Assembly (NCBI GenBank): GCA_002104945.1 | Contig: MCFH01000019.1 | Span: 404,501-468,500, forward strand | Length of the DNA stretch: 64,000 nucleotides | Direction of reading: 5' to 3' | From: Piromyces finnis | Lineage: Eukaryota > Neocallimastigomycota > Neocallimastigomycetes > Neocallimastigales > Neocallimastigaceae | Shown here: positions 11,293 through 25,363 of the stretch, in pieces | How positions within the stretch are numbered: the stretch's first letter is position 1 | Layout: each line of letters begins with the position of its first letter | Notes under the pieces: model-generated | What the model saw: the letters and a program-made list of their open reading frames with translations, nothing else | The model's database searches: none | Told to the model about the DNA's origin: nothing | Program-made: the position numbers and the translations under genes

Positions 11293-14190
11293 ATGGATAT
11301 TTCTACTTTTGGTCAATTTAGTACCCAAGGTGTACTAATTAAATTTAGTGATTTAACCATCCTTTGTGATGCTTCTCTTTTTACCATAAACCAAAAACCT
11401 CTTCCATTTGTGGATTATAATATTCAAGAAATGGAAAATGTTGAATACATATTTATATCCAATTTTTATCAAATGATGGCCTTACCACTCATTACAGAAT
11501 ACACTCATTTTACAGGAAAAATATATGCCACAGAACCAACAGTTGAATTTGGACGGTAACAATTATAGAGATAAATATATACATATAATTGTAAAAGTAC
11601 CTCATAACTGGATAAATACTAAATGTTTAAATGTAAAATTTATAATGATTTAAAATTTGAAATTTATAAATGAATGTATAAATAGATTATTAATGAATGA
11701 GCTTGTTCATGAAAAAGAAAAATATTTAATTGGAAAAGATTTTTTAAGAAGGTATATAATATTTTTTTTAAGAAAAATAAAAAAAAGTTTATATTATATA
11801 GATATTAAAATAGAGTAGAGAAAAAAGAATCTAAAATTCCATTATATTTTAAAATATATATAAAATCTTAATTTTAAAATTTGTTTAGAAATTTCAATCC
11901 AATTTTTAATAATCCATTATATTCAGAATATGATATCAATTCCTGCATTGAAAAAATACAATATGTTCATTATGGAGAAATATTGGTATATTTTAATATA
12001 TTATTCATTTAATATAATTAATAAATTATCAACTATTCATGCATACCCTTCATTTTAATTTTATAATTTTTAAAGAGTTTATCAGAAGACACCAAAGTTA
12101 TAGCTTCAAGTTCGGGTTATTGCTTAGGTGGAACAAATTGGTCTTTTTTAAATTCAGATAAAAAGGTAAATAATAAGAATGAAAAGAAAAAAAAAGTATA
12201 AAACGAAAAAAAAAAAAATAATAATAAATGCTTTGAAAACATATATTAAGAATAATAAATCATTGTAATATATTATAATATTATTAAAATCTTTATTTCA
12301 TAAAGGTGGTCTATTTATCATTATCTTCTTTTCAACATTGTCATCAATGTCCTTTACAAATTGAACCATTATTAAATCCTGATGCTCTAATTATTTCAGG
12401 AGGAATTGCTATTAATAATTTTGATATCAATGAGTCTATTAAAAAAATTATTTCATCCATAAGTAAATATATTTTAAAAAATTATATTACATTAGCAAGA
12501 AAAGAGAGATATCATGATAAATATATATATATATATATATATATAGTAAACATTTCATTAATATATAAAAATAATTTTTGTGTATTGCTTTTTTTTTTTT
12601 ATAAATTAAAATAGTGTTTACACTTCAAAATGGAGGAAATGTTATTATACCCGCTTTATCTTGTGGAATTATTTTTGATATATTAGAATACTTAAGTATT
12701 TATACCAAAGATATTAAAAATCATTCTTATCATGTAATATCTCCAATTGCTAAACATTCACTACACTATTCAGGAATTTTATCGGAATGGTATTAAAATT
12801 ATTAAATATTTATATATATATTTAATTAAATACTATTTAATCTTTATTAATTAAACTCACATCTACTTATTCGAAAAATATATAATATCGATAATATTTT
12901 TCAAAGGATGAATGAAAAACACAAAGATAGAGTATATCAACAAGAAGAACCTATGAGATGTCATGAAATGTTAAATAACGGTCAATTACATACACATTTC
13001 AGTATTCAAGACTTTTTCAAAAATAAAAAATCTGAATCTTCAATTATATTTATTGATCATCCTTCTTTAAATATGGGTGATGTAATACCATTAATAAATC
13101 TCTGGAAAAATGATCAAAAAAATACCTTAATATGGATAAGTAAATTATTCAAATTACTTATAGACTTTATAATATATTAATATTCATAGTCATATTAAAA
13201 AAAAATTTTTTTTATTATGTATATATTAATAGCACCTACGGATGACTTACCAGAGATTTTAAATAATTTTCAACCACTCTATTTAAATGTTCAATATTGT
13301 CCAATAGATATTAGATTAAATGATAAACAATTTAAAGATTTAGTAGAAAAAATAAACCCAAAAGAAGTTTTATTACCGGAGTCTCATTTTAAACCATCTC
13401 GATTAAGTATGACATATCCTGATGATGGTTTATATTTAAAATATGGACAAAAAAGTTACCATCTTTATGACAAAAATAGGATAAAATCAGCATACATTAC
13501 AGAAGAGGTAAATTAAATAATTATTTAAATTTATTATATTATCTCTATTAAAAATTATTACAACATATGATGATACAAATATTTAAATTTTTATTTTTTT
13601 TTTTTTCTTTTATTTTTCTATTTTTATGCTGCTATCTTTTTTAAATATATATATATTCTTTTTTTAATAAATAATTAAGCTTGCTAAAAAACAATTTCCA
13701 AAATATCATAATGAAACCTGTTTATATTATCCTTATCGAGGTGTCTTGGAATTTACTAATGGAAAAATATATATTAAATCATTGAAAGCTTACGAAGATA
13801 GTGACCTTGATGTTAAATACAAAGAAATTGATATTCAAGATCTTTGTCAAAAAATTAGTAATGTTAGTATATATTAATGGATATTAATTGATTAAAATTA
13901 AAATAAAAAAAAAAAAAAAATCATAATATTTTAATAGATTTATAATTAATAAAATTTATCGATTATTTATTTTTGATATAATACAGTCTGGCCTTGGAGA
14001 AACATTAATTGAGAAAAATTATGATTATACATATATTAAATTACCTGTTTATCATGCTTTACTAAAATTCAATAATAGTTCAATTCAAATAGAAACAACT
14101 AATAACAAAATACGTAAAAAGATATATGATATAATTAAAAATATATTTGACTTAACTACCGATGGAAATGAAAAAAACAACATAAACTAG
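11293..14190 (+). CDS. INTS9: Integrator complex subunit 9, 10 exons
   Basis: Exons 11293-11555, 11686-11751, 11889-11985, 12076-12165, 12306-12462, 12615-12789, 12907-13139, 13233-13507, 13680-13862 and 13987-14190 encode 580 aa. The metallo-beta-lactamase half shows [32 protein letters not shown] and [16 protein letters not shown]. The beta-CASP half shows [40 protein letters not shown] and [11 protein letters not shown]. The zinc-binding HxHxDH signature is absent ([11 protein letters not shown] in its place), as expected for INTS9, the catalytically dead partner of the INTS11 endonuclease. Integrator cleaves snRNA 3' ends and paused transcripts in the nucleus. The C-terminus ([12 protein letters not shown] onward) corresponds to the INTS11-binding region. 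The protein is somewhat shorter than the human one. Confidence 0.92.
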
Positions 14191-14419
14191 TTTTTTTTTT
14201 TTTTTTTTTTTTATACATATACATATACATATACATATTTTTGATAAACAATAATAATTAATATAATCCAACATAAATTAGAAAAATAAAAAATCAAATA
14301 AAAAAGTTATTAATCATGTAAATAAAAGGAAATAAACATTTTATATATATATATATATATATTTTTTTTTTATTAATTTATTCATTTATTTAATTATTGT
14401 TTTTTAAATAGAAAATATA

Positions 14420-15360
14420 TTAATGTAATTTTAATGAAGATGGATTAATTTTTTTAATATAATTAACAACTTTAACATCATTAATTGATTCATTATCTTT
14501 ATTTATAGTATCAAAAGTTCTAATATAGTCACTAAAATTAAAGCTTTTAAGCGTTGGTTTAGGCGAATTTTGTATATATATATCGGAATTAGAATTACTG
14601 TATATTGAATTATCTTCAAGGTTAGATAATGGAGATTGTAATGTTGGACAATCCATTTTATAAATTGAATTATTAAAATTATTATTTAGAGTTGACTCAT
14701 TACCTTCATTTTCATTTATAGATTCATTTTCATTGCTCTCTAAAGAATCATCAATGACAACTTCATTAGCATTTACACAAATAATATTTTCAAAGGCTTT
14801 ATTATTATCATAAAAAATATTGGTATAATGGTAAGAGTCTTTACTATTTAATTCATGATTATTAGAATTATGGTTGGCGTTCAAATTCGTTATAACATCT
14901 AAATCTAAATTGGATCGGTTATTATTATCTATCTCTTCGTGAAACGTTATGGAAGCACTAGGAATTATTAATCTTAATTGCGTTTCATTTTCGTCATTTT
15001 CATCACTATTCTTTTCCTTATTATTTTTTAATTTTTTACTTGAGCTTTGATTAATGTTCATGCTCTTTTTATTACTTAAAAGTAAATCTGTTTTTGAACT
15101 AATTGTATTAAGATCTGAATTACTATTATTATTACTTAACAAAGTGTCTCCGTCCTCAATATTAATAGATAAGTAGGAATCTTCTAATATTTTAATATAA
15201 TCAGAGTTTGATGGAAGATTCATTAGGCTGGATAAATCACATTTTTTTAGTTTGATTTCTTTTCTATCACTTGTTATTTTTTTTGTAGATTTAGAATTAT
15301 CATGATTTGACGTTGATTTTGAAGAGGATGCCAGTGTTAATTTTGTTGATAATTTTGACA

Positions 15361-15411
<51 letters not shown>

Positions 15412-16213
15412 TATTATTATTAAATTTGCCATCTTTATTCATTTTTGATTTAAATGTATTTTTACTTTTTGCTTTTTTAAGTGAATTAGACGTTTTATTT
15501 TTGGATACTGAATAATTACTTTTACCAGAATTTATATTTTCAAATTTATTGATATTCTTTTCATGAATTATGGTTTTTTTACTAATAATAGATATATTTT
15601 TATCCTTAATTATATTTTTATTTTTGATATGACTACTATTATTATGATATACCTTTGGTATTTTTGACGATGAAGATACAGTAGAAACAATATTTGAATA
15701 TATATTATTACTTTCCTTACTGTAATCATCATTGGTATAGTTATCATTGGCATATAATATATATGAAGATTCAGAATTGGGTATGTCATAATTTATATTA
15801 TTAGTATTATTATTTGTATTATTAAATTTTTGAATTTTTACTTTATTTCCTTGTATTGATAAATCTTCTATTAGACTAGCCTCTACATGTCTATTTAAAC
15901 TATTATTATCTATTCCATTTTTTATTACTTTTTTCTTTGATTTTCCAGTAGCTTTTGTTGCTGAATTAATATTATGAGATTCTTTTTTCTTTGATTTTAT
16001 ATAGGAGATTAACTCATTATTATTAGGTTGATTATTAAAAAGAAAGTCAAAAGAATTTTTCTGATTAGAATATAATATATCAGTTATACTTGTTGATGTT
16101 TCATTTGATAATAACGAACTAGCAGATGAAATTAATGAACTTTCAGATAATAAATTTTCATTTAAAAAAGTTGAATATGTTTTTCCAAAATTTTTTTTAT
16201 GATAACTTTTCAC
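14420..16213 (-). CDS. Asn/Ser-rich low-complexity protein, 597 aa, unknown
   Basis: A single uninterrupted frame. It is dominated by Asn, Ser, Lys and Asp, with an Asn homopolymer encoded by the (ATT/TTA)n tract near 15360-15420 and basic stretches rich in KK and SKS. I see no signal peptide, membrane segment or known domain. The last ~50 residues (LKSFNFSDYIRTFDTI...VVNYIKKINPSSLKLH) are less repetitive and may be a short conserved motif. The lack of stops over 1.8 kb in this AT-rich DNA argues that it is a real gene. It is probably disordered; no function can be assigned. More exons cannot be excluded. Confidence 0.7.
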
Positions 16214-16322
16214 TATTATTTATAATATATTATTAGATATTTTTTTTTTTTGTATGTATGTATGTGTTAACAATAAAATGATTAATATTTAATAAATATC
16301 TTTATATTTTTTATTAAAAATT

Positions 16323-16890
16323 TTATTTACAATTAGGATAATCATATATAGATTCAGTAGATATTGAAGATGCAGAGGATAATGTTTTATTTGTTACTAT
16401 TGATTTATATTTCTGGTTTTTATTTTGTAATTTTGTTAAATTTTCGTCAATTAATATATTTTCAATACTTCTATTAATTTTGCTTTCTAAATTTATTTTT
16501 GAAATATCATCCTGAATATGGCTATAGGATTGTCCATCTATTGTATATATTTATATATAAAATTGAAAAATAAATTACTTTCTATACTACTATTATACAG
16601 TAATCAATAAATAATTTATTATTACCTTCAATATTCTTTTTATACGTTTTTTTTTTTTTTTTTTTTATTTAATAAAATATTAATAAAATATATAAAAAAT
16701 TAAATATTTCATTTCCTTATTTATTATATAAAAAAATTTAAAAATTTTGTTTCATTACATTATATGTTTCTGTAATATTAAACTTTGATTTTGGAAATAA
16801 CTTATTATTCATTAATTTTATGCTATTATAATTTGAATTTTTAAATAAAGGACTTTTATATTCATTATAATCGGATTTGTTAAACAACAT
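16323..16890 (-). CDS. Small hypothetical protein, 118 aa, with a 10-nt micro-exon
   Basis: Modelled exons 16890-16759, 16635-16626 and 16537-16323 sum to 357 nt with a clean stop. The start reads MLFNKSDYNEYKSPLFKN. After the micro-exon (Asn-Ile-Glu) the protein continues DGQSYSHIQDDI and a Lys/Glu/Asn-rich, helix-prone stretch. I do not recognise it. The model depends on the 10-nt exon restoring frame; without it the two larger exons do not join. It lies head to tail with the Asn/Ser-rich gene downstream, and both are unknown. Confidence 0.45.
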
Positions 16891-17498
16891 TTCTTGATAA
16901 TTACTCTATTTTTTTGACTATCTATTTGCTATTAATTCTTATTTCTGTAATTAGAAGAAAAAAAAATAAAAAAAAATAATTAGAAGAAAATGGGGAAAAA
17001 AGAATTTTTTTTTTTTTTTTGATTTCTATATTTGTTTTAGTAAAACTTTAAAATGTTTATTTAAACCGAAAAACTGAATAACTTTTAAACATAAATTAAC
17101 ACTGTAAGTAAAAACAAAAAAAAAAAAAATAGATAAAAATAATATTTAAAAATGAATAATAAAGGAAGCAGTTTTTCAATAACTTTTATATATTTTATCA
17201 ATTTTATTTTAAAATTTCATACATTTATTAGTATATTTTTTTTTAAATATATCTTAGAATAAAACTATATAATTACTTATTTAACATTCTATATATATTT
17301 TTAATAACTTATTCTATATAAATATATATTATTAATAATAATATTCTATTTTATACTTAAAAATAAAAAATCAATAAACTTAAGCATAGAACCTATTTAA
17401 AAATATATATATATATATATATTTATATATAAATAATACATTAATATTTATAATTATATTAAAAAAAAAAAGACTATACACTATTTATTATCCTATAC
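16891..17498. other. Intergenic, no gene seen
   Basis: Pure A/T-rich sequence between the 5' end of the small hypothetical gene and the 3' end of IQGAP, with poly(T) at 17006-17020 and a (TA)n tract near 17405-17440. Confidence 0.55.
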
Positions 17499-20400
17499 TT
17501 ACTTTTTATTAATTAAGTGAAGTAATAAGTTGACATTAATTTTAGCTGTATCATCGGAAATAGATAATACTTGAATTTCATCATATTTGGCTTGAAGTAA
17601 TTCATCTAAAGTAATATCAATTGAAATTGGATCGAAGATTTTGGATGCGATAGTTTTTGCAACAATAGTGAAGACACCAGGTTCATCTGATGAAATAGTA
17701 AATTTAATGGCACTGTACATTTTTTGAGGTATGCCTTCAATAGAAACTAACACACCACGCTTGTATAATTGATCTGCAGTATATTGATAAGATCCGAATT
17801 TTGGTACCTTTCCTTCTTTTTCCAACTTTTTCATGTAATAATATTGTTTAGAGAAGATAGTTGGTTTTGATTTTCTATAAATTTTGATTTAATACAATGT
17901 ATAAATATGAATATATAAATGAATACATATATATTTAATGGTTGTTTTTACAATTAAATATATTTTAACCCTATAAATATGTTAATTTAAAAAAACTTAC
18001 GGTTTCTTATTATTGGAAATTTGGTTTCTACACATATCAATGTAATTATTGTATGTTTCCTTTTGTGATAACAAATATTCTTCTTTTTGCTTAAGATTTT
18101 CAATAGTTTGCTTTAATTTCTTAATTTCATTAAGTCTTACTTCACGTTGAATATTTTTATTTCTAAGTTCCTTTTTGTCAAAAAAAAAAAAAAAATTGTA
18201 AAATATTAAAAGTTTATTACTTACAATTACTCTATATATTATATTGTAATTACAATTTAATATAAAAATAACAATCAATATTTACTTTTCCTATGATATT
18301 CAATACAGCTTGATATTCATCTTCTTTTTTAATGTCATGATAACCTTCTAATTTTTCTAAGTTTTCAAGAGTTTTTTGCTTGTATTCAGCTAATGTAGAT
18401 TCTTTAAGATTATGAAGAGATATACTAAGTTCTTGAGAACGTCTAATTTCATCTTCTTTAGCTTCAATTTCATTTTGACTTTTGTAAACGCTATTATTGG
18501 ATTTGTTAACACTATTATTAGATTTACTAATATTATTAGCATTACTGCTAACACTAACAGCAGACTTTGATAAATTTCCTGAAGACTTTACGACATTGGA
18601 ATTGGATTTATTTACACTTGTTTGAGAATTATGTGCTGAATTTGGATTAGACTTGTTCCTTAAATTATATTCTAATTCTTTCTTTTCTTCTTCTCTCTTT
18701 TTCTTTAATTGTTCTTCATTTCTAATCTTGCGATCAATCATTTCTTGGAATTTCTTTTCATCCTTATCAGTAGTTTTGTCATTTAATATATTTAAGATTG
18801 ATGAACCATTTTGTATCTTTAAAATATCAAGAATCATATTCTTTGTTTTTCTGAATAATTGTTTCTTCATACTTTCTTCATCATCTATTATTTTAAAAAT
18901 TCATATTAATATCATGTGGTATTAAATATATTAATATATATATTCATTTATATAAAAATACCCTTTATATCAGCAAAACCATTAACTAATGGTAAATTTA
19001 TTACTTTTTCGCTGGTTTCTGTTGAGGATGGTTCACCTAAATTATTTAATATTAATCTTAATGGATCTTTTTCATTTACTTCCTGTTTCCCCATCAAATA
19101 AAATATACATAAATAAAATTAATATTTTAATAAAAAATTAAATTATTTTCATATTTTATACATATTATTTTAATCTTACAATATCATCAATATGTTCCAA
19201 GATACATAAATGAGTTTCAATAATTTCCTTTGGTGAAATGAAAATAACTGGGTTACTAGTTTTGGTTAAATCATCAAACTCATCAATTTGGAAATGAACT
19301 TCTGGAGCATCAACACAAGCAACTAAAATAAAAAAAAATTAAATTATAATTATTAATAATAATATATTTAAAAATTAAATTATATTTATATATATTGAAA
19401 TTTACCTTTATTGAAGAAAACAGCAAACTTCTTTGCTGCAATACTAATAAATTCATTTAATGGTTGTAACCATGGGTTATCATCAGCAAATGGTTTATTA
19501 GCTGAAATATTATGTAATAACTTTGCAACCTATTTATAAAGGTGTAAAAGATAATTGTATTAATAATATTAATCTTTATAAATATATTATTAATATTAAT
19601 GGGAATTTACTTCAGCAAGGTTTTTACGTTGAGTTTGTTCAATTGTAGCATCAATAATATCAAATCCTTCAGGAGCACTGATATTAGCATATAGTTTTAA
19701 AATATATTTTATTAATTAGTTTAATTATTTTTTATTTATTTATAATTGATATTTTATTATTATAATTTTATTTTATTCTTACCAAATAACTGGGTTAATA
19801 TATCTATAGTAAATTAAATTACCCAAGATCTTTGTAACATCAGCTTGATTATTTGGCCATTTTTTGGTAAAGTATAAAGATAATTCCATAGCAATACATC
19901 TAATACTGTATGTCATCTTTGGTAAAGAGTCAATAATAGCATCTAAGAACTTTGTTGTAATTTCCTTTAATTTTTGAAGATCTATCATTAATATAATAAA
20001 GAATATAAATTTTAATATGGCATTCTTTATTTTTAATGTATTTTTTTAAATGGATTAGTAGATTATAATTATACTTACGAATAATGTACTTCTTTTTGGT
20101 TTCTTCATCATTTAAAGCTTCCTTAGCAGTAACATCATACTTTCTCTTCGATGGTTGACCAGTTTTAAATTCTTCTTCTCTAATAAGAGTTTTATAAATC
20201 TAATATAGAATTTTTAATTTTTTAGTATCATTAGAATTTATTTTTCAAGTTTTATTTTTTTTTATATTAAAATATTAATAGTTACAGAAATTGGGTCACT
20301 TTCTAATTCTAATCCTTCACATGATATAACACTTTTAATAAGTGGTTGTAAAAGATCACGAAGGTATTGAAGTTCTTTAGCACCACTAAAAATATGTATT

Positions 20401-23385
20401 GATAAAAATTTTTATGAATAAATTATATTCAAAAAAAATTATGCTTTTCTATATATAATACAATATAGTAAATACTAACCGACTGTAATGTGTAATTAAT
20501 TTAATGAAAATAGGATTAACTCTCCAGAAATCATTAATATCATTAATATCTTCAACTTCATATTCAATAGTTTTCTACAATATATGTAAATTTATATGAA
20601 TATAATCATTAGTTTTATAGCTTATACGATAAAAAATATTTATCATTTAACTATATAAACCTTAATTAAATTTAAATATAAATATTCTTCTCTGTTATTT
20701 TGGGCATAACCATACAAAGACATAACGATGTCTTCTATAGTTTTAATTTGTGAAGAACCAATACTGTTTAATCTAATCATCAATTTAGAAAGATATTTTT
20801 GGTTGGTTTGAACCAAGTAAAATAGATTTTGGTAAAGTTTATATTTTCTACGACTTTCTTTATCTGAACTCTTGGTTGAAAAGATACTTTCAGAGCCTTC
20901 TATACTCTGAGCATTCTTCTTCTTCTTCTTTGATGAATGAACAACTTCTTGTAATGAAATTTTATTCTTAACTAAAAGTTCAATTTTAATATCAAGTGAA
21001 CTAACTTCTTTTTCTAATTCAAGATTATCCTTAATCTTTCTAATAACTAATTCTCTCAAGAATTCCATTTCTTTTATAATAATATAAATTAAAAATATAT
21101 ATATATTAGAATAAAAGTTTTATATTTTATTAATAGATAAACTCTTTAGTATTATTTACCTCCTTCATAATCAAAATCGCATGAATCTTCATCAACTATA
21201 TTAAGATAATTATGAATTGTTTTAGAGGATGGTTTCCCTTGCTCTGATAAACATTTATATTATGATTTATATTATTAATAACTTTTTTTTTATTTTTTTA
21301 AAAACAATATTTATATAAAATATATTATTATATTTACTTAATTCATCATAACATTTCATAGCCTTGCGTCTTCTGTAAACGGATTGAATTTTGATAATCT
21401 TATCATTGTTTTCATCATAATGCTTCTTTTTATCTAAATATTGTTCTCTTGCTATCTTTCCACGAACCATAGCTTGTATCTATAATTATTTTCACAGTAT
21501 ATAAAAAAAAGAAAATATTATAATTAATTAATAAACTAAAAACATAATAATTAAATATATATATTTAATTTAATATAATACAATACTTTAATAATTGATT
21601 GTTCATTATCTTTTAATAATTGTTTTCTTTCATTGTATTTCTTTCTTTGTAAGAAACCTCTTGTTGCAGCTTGAATCTTTACAATTTCATCCTTATGTTC
21701 TAATATATAACCATATTCTTCCTTATACTTTTTTCTTGCTATATAACCTCTTGCAATACTTTGAACTGCTACAATCTTGTCTTGATTTTCTTTATAATAT
21801 AATTCTCTCTCTTTTATATATTTAATAATGTGTTTATTTATAATTTTTAATATAATAATTATTAAATAAAGATATAAATTATATATTTAAATACTAATCA
21901 ATTACTTTCTTCTTCAGTAAGTTCTGGTTCCTCGACACGATCTAAATGTATATTAATAACAATTAATTAATTCATTTTTTTAATTATTACTATTAAATTT
22001 TATCTATAGTATTAAATAGAATCATTTAATACTTACGCATTTCAACCATTTCTTTATGAACAGCAGCTTCAACATTTTTGAATTGAGGTAATTGAAGACC
22101 ATTTTCTTCGAAATTTTCTTGAACAGTATTTAATTGTTCCTCTGTTATAATACGTTTGTTAATATTATTACTATTACTGTTATTATTATTTTTTTGTTTT
22201 ATTTATTATTATTTTACCTGAAAATTCCAATTTTCCTACTAAATCCTTTACAGCTGGATGAAGAAAACCTGTAACTTCTAAGAAGTGACTATATTTATAT
22301 TTATATTATTGATATACTCATTAATTTATTGATTATATATAAATTAATATTTATCTATAATCAATAAAAAATACCTTAAAGCGTGTAAACAGTAAATGAC
22401 TTTAGGAATATTTTTCTTATCATAAAGATCAGTTAATTCAAAAACAAAATTCTGTTTTATATATATATATATTTAAAAATTCATTTTTCAAATAAAATTA
22501 GCATAGAATAAAAAAAGTATAATAAAATATTATCATAATTAAAAATTATATTTCTAGAAATTTACTTCTGGGAAATTAATATTTTTCATAACAGTGAATA
22601 AATAATTAATATTATCAGAGTGTCTGAATTGAAGTTTTTCAGCCTATAATAAATAAATATTATATAATTTATTTAACATTTATTTTAAATTTCAATAAAA
22701 AAAATTTTTTTTTCTTTCCTATATTTACATCGAAAATTTTTTTAACACTTCCAGGTTGAATAATTTTTGCTAATTTTGCTAAAACAATACCTCTTCTTAA
22801 TTGTTCTTCAAATTCTTTTGAATCAATTTTTTCTTCAATACAACGTTCAATCCATCTATTTGATTGAAATTATAGTATTTTATTATTATTTATTATTTTA
22901 AAAAAAGAAAAAAAAATCAAATATTCTTTTCTTTTATTTCTAATATAAAATATTCTATTTACTCTTTTGCTTCTTCAACGTGACATAAATATTCATAAGC
23001 TTGGAGATTCTTTCTTTCAATATCCATCCAATCTTTATTATATTCATGTTCACCTTCCTTAGCTATTTTACGAAGTCTTCTACGATCTTGGAATAATTTA
23101 TTACCATTTCCATCTTTTTAATATTTATATATTTCATTTATATTTATTTTTATTTTAATATTTTGAAAAAAAAACATTTTTATAATTATAAAAACATTAT
23201 CGTTATAATTTTAATAATTTACCTTTACTTGGTGAATTGATACTTCTTTCACTAGTGCTAGATAAATCTGAATTATTTGAGCCTTTTTCTCCAGAGGCTG
23301 ATATATCATTTTTTTCTTCGACTTGATTTAATAAATTATCTGAATCAACAGTTTCATTTAATTGAGTAGAATCGTCTATATCCAT
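17499..23385 (-). CDS. IQGAP: IQGAP-type scaffold: CH domain, IQ motifs, RasGAP-related and RasGAP C-terminal domains, 23 exons
   Basis: Exons, 5' to 3' (minus): 23385-23223, 23113-22963, 22855-22729, 22643-22566, 22451-22375, 22288-22218, 22141-22037, 21941-21906, 21810-21587, 21479-21338, 21243-21160, 21070-20661, 20574-20480, 20385-20286, 20199-20079, 19981-19783, 19677-19611, 19529-19406, 19322-19180, 19082-18962, 18884-18286, 18170-18001, 17874-17499. They total 3783 nt (1260 aa). Order: acidic N-terminus; calponin-homology domain (EAKEWIERCI..., about 95-215) for actin; at least four IQ motifs (about 270-390) for calmodulin/myosin light chain; coiled coil; RasGAP-related domain (about 556-840) with FxxRGA-like HYSRGAKE and GNLIYYRYINPVI; Ser/Asn-rich insert in exon 21; RasGAP_C domain (about 1135-1260) ending NVNLLLHLINKK. 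IQGAPs organise actin at the cytokinetic ring and cell cortex and bind Rho GTPases without acting as GAPs. It is shorter than yeast Iqg1/Rng2, mainly in the middle. Start is ATG 23385. Confidence 0.94.
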
Positions 23386-25363
23386 ATTCTTTTTTATTCC
23401 ATTATTAGTAATATATAATTTATGCGCACACACACAAAAAAAAAGGGAATATTAATATAATTATTATATTTTATTTTGTTTGATATAATTATAACACAAC
23501 ATTAAAAAATGATTTAAAAAAAAAATTAACTTTCTTTATTTCTTTATTCTATTATGAATTATTATAATAATATAAAATTCGATATAAAAAATTTATATCT
23601 TAAATAACTATTTTTAATAACTACTATTTAATAATTGCTTTTATTGCTATAATAATTCTTAATAATAATAAATAATGTGATATGTAGATATGCAAACTTA
23701 CAAAATCTTTTTTAGTTTTTTTAATAGGTTGTTATGTTATATTAATACTCAATAAATGATTATAGCAAATAATAAAATAATATTTATATTGTTTTTTATT
23801 ATTATTATTATTATTATTTTATTATTTTTTAATATTATTTATTTGATTTTTTTTTTCGATTTATTTTTTATAATGTGTATGTTTAATATTCTCAATTTTT
23901 GAAAAATTTACAAAGTTGAAATACTAAAAAACAATTATACAAAAAAGTTTTTAAAAAAATCCGAACATTAATTATATATAATTAATAGTAATATATATGT
24001 ATAATAAGATATATAATAAGATTAGAAAGAATAAAAAAAGATATTCATTTTTTTAAAAAATAAAAAAATAAAATAAAATAAAAATATTATTAGAGTTTCA
24101 ATATTTGTCTCACTGAATATAAAAACTTATATTTTATAGTAATAAAATTAAAAATTAAATATATAACTTTTTGTTTTTATTTATATCTTTTTTTTCTATA
24201 TACTCTTTTTTAAAAAATAAAAAAAAAAGTTATATAAATATACTTTATTATCATCAATATATATTAGTCATTAGGGTTTTTAAATTTTATATTTATATTA
24301 TTTTAAAAATGAGACAGATTTAAAAACTCTAATAATATTTATCTTTAAAAAAAAAATCAAAAGAATTTTTTGAACGTAAACTTAATTAAATAGAAAGAAA
24401 AAAAAAAGAAAAAAAAGAAAAAAGAACTCAAATTAAACAAAAATAATATAGAATTTGAAATTCTTTAATATTTATAAGCTATATTTTATATTTTAATAAA
24501 TAATAAAATTGCAATATCATACTATATCAAAAATTTTTAACATTTACTATACAATAAAAAAGATCAAAACTTTATTATTTAGTAGTAAGAGATGGTTTTT
24601 AAAAAATTATAATATAAATAATAACAAACAACAAAAAATGCGCCAGCTTTTTAAGTATGTAATTTTAAAGCCTAATTGTAAAAATATTATAATAACATTT
24701 GTTTATTATAACAAGTTTATTATATCAAATATAAAAATTAATTATAGAGAAGTAAAAAAATATATTATATATTATATAGTATTTATAAAATATAACTCTA
24801 TATAAATACTAAATATTAATTACATCAATATTTGTATTCATTATTTATTAATTTTTATACCCAATTATTCTATTAAAAATCCAATTTTTTACTTCTTCAT
24901 AAAATCCTTTAAAAAATACATTTTATATATTTTACTTAAAATTGAATAAAACCTTAGAGAAAGTTTACACATCATAAAAACTTTAATTTTAATACTACAA
25001 AGTAATTTTTCCTTAAAATATATTTATATTAAGTGAACTTTTTTTCTTTTTTAATTAAAAGAAGGAAATATATAATATTTTTTTATTATTTTTTTTTATC
25101 TTTAATAATACAAAAATAAAATGAATATTGTTGAATTGATTGTTAAATTATATAATTCATTAAATGAAATAATAAATGAAATATAATAATACTTATATGA
25201 ATATATATATATTATTATTATTATTAATTTTTGAATGCTATGATATATATGAGATAAATGAATACTAAATACTAAATAATAAGTAAAATATTTAATAAAT
25301 TAAATTATGCTGTTAAATATATATTAAAAAAATATGTTAATGAAAATTTTTTAAATTATACTC
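23386..25363. other. Intergenic 2 kb, no supportable gene
   Basis: Upstream of IQGAP and downstream of the Lys/Glu-rich gene. Only A/T-rich sequence, (TTA)n near 23793-23815 and poly(A) runs. A 98-codon open frame at 24509-24805 has no recognisable content and is not called. Confidence 0.55.

Noticed and set aside
24509-24805. 98-codon plus-strand frame
   Set aside because: Composition matches random AT-rich DNA (Lys, Ile, Asn, Tyr) with no recognisable motif or splice partner.
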